Part shown: one piece after another, positions 38,020 to 42,337 of the stretch
How the letters are laid out: each line of letters starts with the position of its first letter
How positions within the stretch are numbered: position 1 is the first letter of the stretch
Assembly: GCA_002431395.1 (NCBI GenBank)
Contig: DJEU01000007.1
Location: 1-42,337 of the forward strand
Direction: 5' to 3'
Length of the DNA: 42,337 nt
Source: Lachnoclostridium sp. UBA5890
Lineage (GTDB): Bacteria; Bacillota; Clostridia; Lachnospirales; Lachnospiraceae
The notes under the pieces: model-generated
What the model saw: the letters and a program-made list of their open reading frames with translations, nothing else
Told to the model about the DNA's origin: nothing
Databases searched by the model: none
Made by a program: the position numbers and the translations under genes

Positions 38020-40215
38020 GTGGATAAACAAGGATTTATATTACGGGAAGAACAGAAAGAAAACAGAAATTATTTTGCCCTGATATTAAGTGTATTTACG
38101 GCTGCAGGGTTTATTTTTTGTACGCAGAAAATGTTTGTTGATACACCGTGGTGGGGCGTTTCGATTGCCATTTCGATGGGGATTTCTTTTGTCGTATTTT
38201 TGGCGCATTACCGCGGAAAAAAATGGTGGATTTTATGTGGTACGGCGGCACTGTTATGTGTTTTGGCTTTCTGTTTCAGGGCAGCATTTTTGGCAGGAGC
38301 CGCAGATTTTATCAATCAAATTGTTGCCAATATAAATTGGATCACGGGCGAATCCTACTTGTATTTTGTCGTTCCGGCTTATGAAAATATGGAAATTGCC
38401 CGCATGATATTTTTGTCCCTGACAGCAGGATTTTTGTCGTTATATCTAGGGATAGCGATAGCAGGAAAGCACTGGCTGCCGGCGGTGGTATTTTGGCTTC
38501 CTCTTATTTTTGCGGCAGTATTTTTTGAGATGCCACGGATGGCATGGTGCGCAGGAGCCTTTGCGTTTGTAGCGGTGGCGGGAACGTATGCGTATGCACA
38601 TACCAAAGTTACGGAAGAAAAGAATTATGTGTGCGCCTTTGCGGTGATCGCCGTATTGGTCAGTGTGGTTTCTTTGACGGCGTTGAAATTGGATGCTTAT
38701 AAGCCAAGTCAAGTGACTGCGCAATTAAAAGAAACGATTTCGGATCAAATGAATGTGGTTAAATACGGTGCTAAGGATCTGCCGGAAGGAAAGATTGCAC
38801 AGGGGATTCGAAAGAGTGACGAAGAAAGGCTGATTCTTACCGCAGGTGAAAAGGGGAAATATTATTTAAAGGGCTATGTGGGAAGTGTTTATAAGGACAA
38901 CCGCTGGGAGCCTTTGGACGGAAAAGCCTATGGGGACAAATACGAAGGCATGTTTGAACAATACGAAAAAGATGGGTTTCATCCGCTTTCGCAATTGTAT
39001 CGCTGCTACGATGCCATGAAGCAGCAAAATGGACAGGAGACAACGGAAACAGACATTGAAATCGAAAATGTCGGCGCTTATAAAAAGTATATTTATCTAC
39101 CTTATGGAGTGGATTTTGATACGTTGGAAAAAACAAAGGCGCTTCATCAGGATTTAAACCTGACGAACCGTTTCACCGAGAAAACGACAAATTCAAAGGC
39201 GGGTTACAAGGCGTACGTGATCGACATAGATTCTTTTTTGAAAACCTTTGGCGTTGCCTGGGACAAACAGCAGATAACAGAGCAATCCGTGCAAAATTAT
39301 GTGGATTTGGAAAAGGATTATCGCAAATTTGTATACAATCATTATTTGACGATTTCCGACGAGGACAAGACGGCAGTGGCTTCGTATGTGCCGGAGGAAA
39401 AAGAGGATCTTGTCTCGTTTACGGAGATGCTGCGGAAAAATTTGAAACAGACAGGCGAGGCAAAAAAATGGGATGCCCTGCAATATACCTCGCTTGGAAC
39501 GCTGGCTTTTCGCGCAGCGGGAATCCCGGCGCGTTATGTGGAGGGGTATGAAGCGGTTACAGGCGAAGAAAAAAATGCGGCAGGGAAATATACTGCTCAC
39601 GTAACAGCCCAGCAGGCACACGCATGGATTGAGATTTACTGCGATGGGGGCGGCTGGCTTCCTATCGACGTTACGCCGGGACATTATGATAAAATTACGG
39701 CGAAGGCAAAAACCCAGAAAGAGATAGAAAAGCAGCAAGTCTCCACGACGCAGAAGGTTTCGCAGAAGCAGGAGGGCAAAGAGAAAAAACAGGAAAATAC
39801 TGTAAATTTAACGGGCGTAGTTTTTACGATTGTGGCAGTAGTTAGCCTTTTGATTGTTTTGGCGGCTGCGGCTCTTATGATTCGCAGACAGGTTATCCTT
39901 CATAAACGTAAAAAGGTACTTGTGACAGGCGAAACAAACGAAGTTTACCGGTTCCTTATTTCTTATCTGGCAGAACTGCTTTCTTATCTGAAAATTTCAG
40001 AAGAAGAGATGCCGGATGACATCCGCAGCAGTCTTCAAAGGTATTGGTTTGCGGCGGAGACCACGGCTGGTGTGACAGATAAAGAAGTTGCAGCACTGCA
40101 GCAATACGGCAGTGAAATTCAGAACCAGATGTGGCAGGAGGCTTCCCCGGCAAAGCGCATAGCGATTAGGTTCTGGTATTGTTATGAATTCCCGTTTTTG
40201 GAGGATGGGGAGTAG
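38020..40215 (+). CDS. Transglutaminase-fold membrane protein (TgpA-like), catalytic Cys apparently lost
   Basis: A 731-residue protein starting at GTG 38020 (GAGG 7 nt upstream). About six membrane helices lie at about 18-220. The external transglutaminase-core domain covers about 425-560, a helix about 595-620, and a cytoplasmic tail to 731. The core has FRAAGIPARYVEGYEAV (497-513), H534 in QQAHAWIEIY and D550 in LPIDVTPG. Alignment to the family motif GYCxHYAxxxTLxxR puts Ala486 where the nucleophilic Cys should be (WDALQYTSLGTLAFR). It may bind rather than process its substrate. It closes the MoxR-DUF58 operon. Confidence 0.8.
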   Translation: MDKQGFILREEQKENRNYFALILSVFTAAGFIFCTQKMFVDTPWWGVSIAISMGISFVVFLAHYRGKKWWILCGTAALLCVLAFCFRAAFLAGAADFINQIVANINWITGESYLYFVVPAYENMEIARMIFLSLTAGFLSLYLGIAIAGKHWLPAVVFWLPLIFAAVFFEMPRMAWCAGAFAFVAVAGTYAYAHTKVTEEKNYVCAFAVIAVLVSVVSLTALKLDAYKPSQVTAQLKETISDQMNVVKYGAKDLPEGKIAQGIRKSDEERLILTAGEKGKYYLKGYVGSVYKDNRWEPLDGKAYGDKYEGMFEQYEKDGFHPLSQLYRCYDAMKQQNGQETTETDIEIENVGAYKKYIYLPYGVDFDTLEKTKALHQDLNLTNRFTEKTTNSKAGYKAYVIDIDSFLKTFGVAWDKQQITEQSVQNYVDLEKDYRKFVYNHYLTISDEDKTAVASYVPEEKEDLVSFTEMLRKNLKQTGEAKKWDALQYTSLGTLAFRAAGIPARYVEGYEAVTGEEKNAAGKYTAHVTAQQAHAWIEIYCDGGGWLPIDVTPGHYDKITAKAKTQKEIEKQQVSTTQKVSQKQEGKEKKQENTVNLTGVVFTIVAVVSLLIVLAAAALMIRRQVILHKRKKVLVTGETNEVYRFLISYLAELLSYLKISEEEMPDDIRSSLQRYWFAAETTAGVTDKEVAALQQYGSEIQNQMWQEASPAKRIAIRFWYCYEFPFLEDGE

Positions 40216-40380
40216 TTAGCGTAAAAAACTTTCGGAAAAATAAATATGGAAAAAGGCAGTTTCTTTGTATAAAGTTTTAAGTGACGAAACAAAAATTAAT
40301 ACCGGTGGAACTATCGCATAAGCATGGTGTGTAGAACAAAGGAATTAAAAAGTATAGAAATATAAGGAAAGTACACTATC

Positions 40381-40425
40381 TCAAGGGGGTAACCCCTTGA
40401 CAAATCTCTCCAACTATTGTATGAT
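40381..40425 (+). promoter_or_regulatory. Promoter of the Rpn-family gene with palindrome over the -35 box
   Basis: TTGACA (40397-40402), 17 bp, TATGAT (40420-40425). The perfect inverted repeat TCAAGGGGGTAACCCCTTGA (40381-40400) overlaps the first four bases of the -35, a position suited to an operator. A leader of about 120 nt reaches the ATG. The rest of 40216-40553 shows nothing I can name. Confidence 0.65.
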
Positions 40426-40553
40426 AATCAGCACAAAGAAGATCTTTTTTTCTTTACGTTCCAAAGAATTGTGCACATTTATATTTAATTTCCCTTAATT
40501 ATTTTGATTTAATTTAACATATTTATCAAACAGCACTAAAGGAGGGCATTTTT

Positions 40554-41645
40554 ATGCACAAAAAAACTTTACAAAATTTATTTTCTTACCGCAAACGCGA
40601 AGAAGTTTTAGCGGAGATTCAAAGCAGCTGGAAATTGAACGACCTTTTTATAAGCTGGAATGAAGAGCAAAAAGAAGCATTTCTCGACATCTGTACCGGA
40701 CAGCGCGGCGTCAAAATCCTTTTTGACAGCTTTTTCAAAGAAGTTTTTAACCCAGAATACAATCCGCAAAGGCTCAGCCAGCTTTTATCGCTCTTACTAA
40801 AAAAGAAGGTCCGAGTTTTAAAAGTTCTGCCAAATGACACCACGCGAATTACCGTGGAACCGTCGTTTTTGATCACCGACATTGTCGTGGAATTTGAAGA
40901 CGGAAGCATCGCCAATATCGAGGTGCAAAAGATTGGTTACCGCTTTCCCGGCGAGCGCGCTGCCTGCTACTCCGCAGACCTTCTGCTTCGCCAGTACAAG
41001 CGTGTCAAAGACCGTGATTCCAAGAACTTCAATTACAAAAACATCCGGCCGGTTCATGTCATTGTTTTCTTTGAACATAGTCCGAAAGAATTTCATGCAT
41101 TTCCGGACACTTATCTGCATTCGTTTCACGCAACCTCTGACACCAGCTTGGAAATGAATCTTTTGCAGAATTTTTTGTTTGTACCTCTTGACATTTTCCA
41201 TAAAACCATGGAAAATAAAGATATCAACACAGAGTTGGAAGCTTGGCTTACTTTTTTGAGCACGGATGATCCAGAACGAATTTATGATCTCATCCAAAAA
41301 TTTCCAATGTTCAAGGAAATGTACGAAGACATTTTCCAGCTCTGCCAAAACACGGAGAAGGTGATGAACATGTATTCCAAAGAATTAGCCCAGCTGGACC
41401 ACAATACCGCTGAATATATGGTTGACGAAATGCAGAAAGATTTGGATGAAGCACGGAGCATCATCCGGGAAAAAGAGGATACCATTCAGAGCCAAAGTGA
41501 TGAGCTGAAACTTAAGGAAGACACCATCCAAAGTCAGAGTGACGAGCTGAAGCTTAAGGAAGACACCATTCAAAGTCAGAGTGACGAACTTGCAAAAGCC
41601 TATGCATTGATTGAAGAACTGCAAAAAAATTCAGTAACCCAATAA
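40554..41645 (+). CDS. Rpn-family PD-(D/E)XK nuclease-like protein
   Basis: A 363-residue protein of the Rpn/PDDEXK_2 family (recombination-promoting nuclease or transposase-like). The nuclease core is residues 55-150: FDSFFKEVF, LITDIVVEF (D109) and IANIEVQKIGYR with the ExQ motif (E123, Q125). That gives the family set of acidic residues. Residues about 285-363 form a coiled coil ending in three 14-residue repeats (KEDTIQSQSDELKL). AGGAGG precedes the ATG. It stands alone with its own promoter, palindrome and terminator. No inverted repeats bound it, so it is not evidently a transposon. Confidence 0.85.
   Translation: MHKKTLQNLFSYRKREEVLAEIQSSWKLNDLFISWNEEQKEAFLDICTGQRGVKILFDSFFKEVFNPEYNPQRLSQLLSLLLKKKVRVLKVLPNDTTRITVEPSFLITDIVVEFEDGSIANIEVQKIGYRFPGERAACYSADLLLRQYKRVKDRDSKNFNYKNIRPVHVIVFFEHSPKEFHAFPDTYLHSFHATSDTSLEMNLLQNFLFVPLDIFHKTMENKDINTELEAWLTFLSTDDPERIYDLIQKFPMFKEMYEDIFQLCQNTEKVMNMYSKELAQLDHNTAEYMVDEMQKDLDEARSIIREKEDTIQSQSDELKLKEDTIQSQSDELKLKEDTIQSQSDELAKAYALIEELQKNSVTQ
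41472..41597. repeat. Three 42-bp tandem repeats in the Rpn-family gene
   Basis: Three 42-bp units (41472-41513, 41514-41555, 41556-41597) encode nearly identical 14-residue coiled-coil units. The unit size keeps frame, so copy number can vary. Confidence 0.9.
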
Positions 41646-41672
41646 GTAAACGATTTACGTAAATTATAAAAT

Positions 41673-41720
41673 CTCTCCTTTTGTACCAAACTTGGTATGA
41701 GGAAGGGAGTTTTCCTTTTC
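41673..41720 (+). terminator. Terminator of the Rpn-family gene
   Basis: Inner stem TACCAA (41684-41689) with TTGGTA (41692-41697); outer pairing CTCTCCTT (41673-41680) with AAGGGAG (41703-41709), then TTTTCCTTTTC. Confidence 0.65.
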
Positions 41721-41896
41721 TAATTCTGTTAAAAGGCAGCTTTGTGAAGCAAGTATGCCATAAGTCATGTTGGCAGAGAACTTTCTTTAAGGTTTTGATA
41801 ACGGATGGGAAAGTTTTTTTGCAAATTTTTTAAATCTGTGGATAAGTTAAGTGAGTTTGCGGAAAGAAATGAGGAAACTCAAGAAGTAGAAAGTGC

Positions 41897-41925
41897 TTGA
41901 CAAACCCATCATCCTCTGATACGAT
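41897..41925 (+). promoter_or_regulatory. Promoter of the T-box leader
   Basis: TTGACA (41897-41902), 17-bp spacer, TACGAT (41920-41925). The spacer before it (41721-41896) shows no gene. Confidence 0.75.
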
Positions 41926-41931
41926 AGGTTC

Positions 41932-42241
41932 ATAAATGCGAAGAAGAGAAGAAGTAGTGATAAAAAAGAACTCACAGAGAGCTGCCGGCTGGTGAGAGGC
42001 GCAGAGCATCGTTTATCATGAATACATCTTGGAGCATCCGACTGAAAGAAAAGTAATAAGTAGGTTTGGACGGTGTTGTGCCCGTTACCGCACAGGGATA
42101 TCAAAGCAATTGCTTTTGTATCTTGCTGAGCCTGAAGGTGTGAACTTTCAGGGAAAAAAGGTGGTACCACGAAGAAATACGACAAAGTAGATTCGTCCTT
42201 TTGCAAAAGCCGATAGGCCGCTGCAAAAGGACATTTTTGCG
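41932..42241 (+). promoter_or_regulatory. T-box leader, probably tyrosine-specific
   Basis: A tRNA-sensing leader. Stem I landmarks are AGAGAGC (41976-41982) and GGTGAGAGGC (41991-42000). The specifier context GAA-TAC-A (42020-42026) would read Tyr, as in tyrS leaders. The T-box is AAGGTGGTACCACG (42158-42171). The bulge TGGT pairs with ACCA, which fits the A discriminator of tRNA-Tyr. The terminator is GTCCTTTTGC (42195-42204) with GCAAAAGGAC (42223-42232) and a following T run. The regulated gene, perhaps tyrS, lies beyond 42337. ACA (Thr) or ATC (Ile) specifier readings are less likely alternatives. Confidence 0.85.
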
Positions 42242-42270
42242 TGCAAACAACGAGACACGCAGTATGCGGG

Positions 42271-42309
42271 AATCTGTCGCATTGTGCTTGCACAATATGC
42301 GTACAGATT
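42271..42309. repeat. Inverted repeat after the T-box terminator
   Basis: AATCTGT (42271-42277) and ACAGATT (42303-42309) enclose a second palindrome, GCATTGTGC with GCACAATATGC. A shorter pair, GTGAC (42322-42326) with GTCAC (42331-42335), follows at the window edge. It could be leader structure or a dispersed repeat; no gene start is seen before the end. Confidence 0.55.
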
Positions 42310-42337
42310 GTCGTATACTATGTGACGACTGTCACGA

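Overview
The window reads as chromosome of a low-to-moderate-GC, spore-forming member of the Firmicutes, most likely Lachnospiraceae (Clostridium cluster XIVa). The support is secreted Lys-rich Ig-like (Big2) proteins, tandem GH10 xylanases with a GH43 arabinanase, strong AGGAGG ribosome sites with occasional TTG/GTG starts, a SpoIIQ-like protein with a forespore-type promoter, and a T-box leader. No genus can be fixed from the sequence alone.

Layout. 0-9.8 kb is a cell-envelope region. It holds two Big2-type surface-protein genes on the minus strand (one cut by the window edge, one lacking its 5' end), then rfbA, an OpgB/LtaS-like phosphoglycerol transferase and an acyltransferase-3 membrane protein on the plus strand, then the SpoIIQ-like gene. 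Convergent to these are an O-antigen-ligase-like polymerase/ligase and a secreted Ig-like protein with a poly-aspartate tail. 9.85-12.9 kb is a pentose operon: a FucI/AraA-superfamily sugar isomerase followed by xylulokinase. 13-15.2 kb has a small unknown protein, a patatin-like lipase, tRNA-Leu(UAG) and a candidate four-helix RNA with its own terminator.

15.2-19.8 kb is the most unusual segment. It is a self-contained minus-strand operon (XRE regulator, double-zinc-ribbon membrane protein, SPFH-GYF protein, DUF6591-like membrane protein) bounded by two direct copies of a hairpin-rich noncoding element of about 300 bp. It lies between tRNA-Leu and a methyltransferase gene that has lost its middle. 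This is the best candidate here for an undescribed system: a PspA-less, XRE-controlled relative of the ydjGHI-type membrane-surveillance genes in a repeat-bounded cassette. 20-24 kb has a GAF-GGDEF cyclase with a Nudix hydrolase, and divergent to them a pair of zinc-ribbon membrane proteins.

24.1-30 kb is a hemicellulose locus with two paralogous secreted GH10 xylanases, each with its own promoter and shared upstream motifs, and a GH43 endo-arabinanase-like enzyme. It pairs logically with the pentose operon. 30-32.3 kb has an OPT-family transporter translationally coupled to a PqqD-like protein. 32.4-40.2 kb is a five-gene operon: two extracytoplasmic proteins (Ig-like; leucine-rich repeat) followed by MoxR ATPase, DUF58 and a transglutaminase-fold membrane protein whose catalytic Cys appears to be Ala. 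40.4-42.3 kb has an Rpn-family PD-(D/E)XK protein with a 42-bp tandem repeat, then a tyrosine-type T-box leader whose target gene lies beyond the window.
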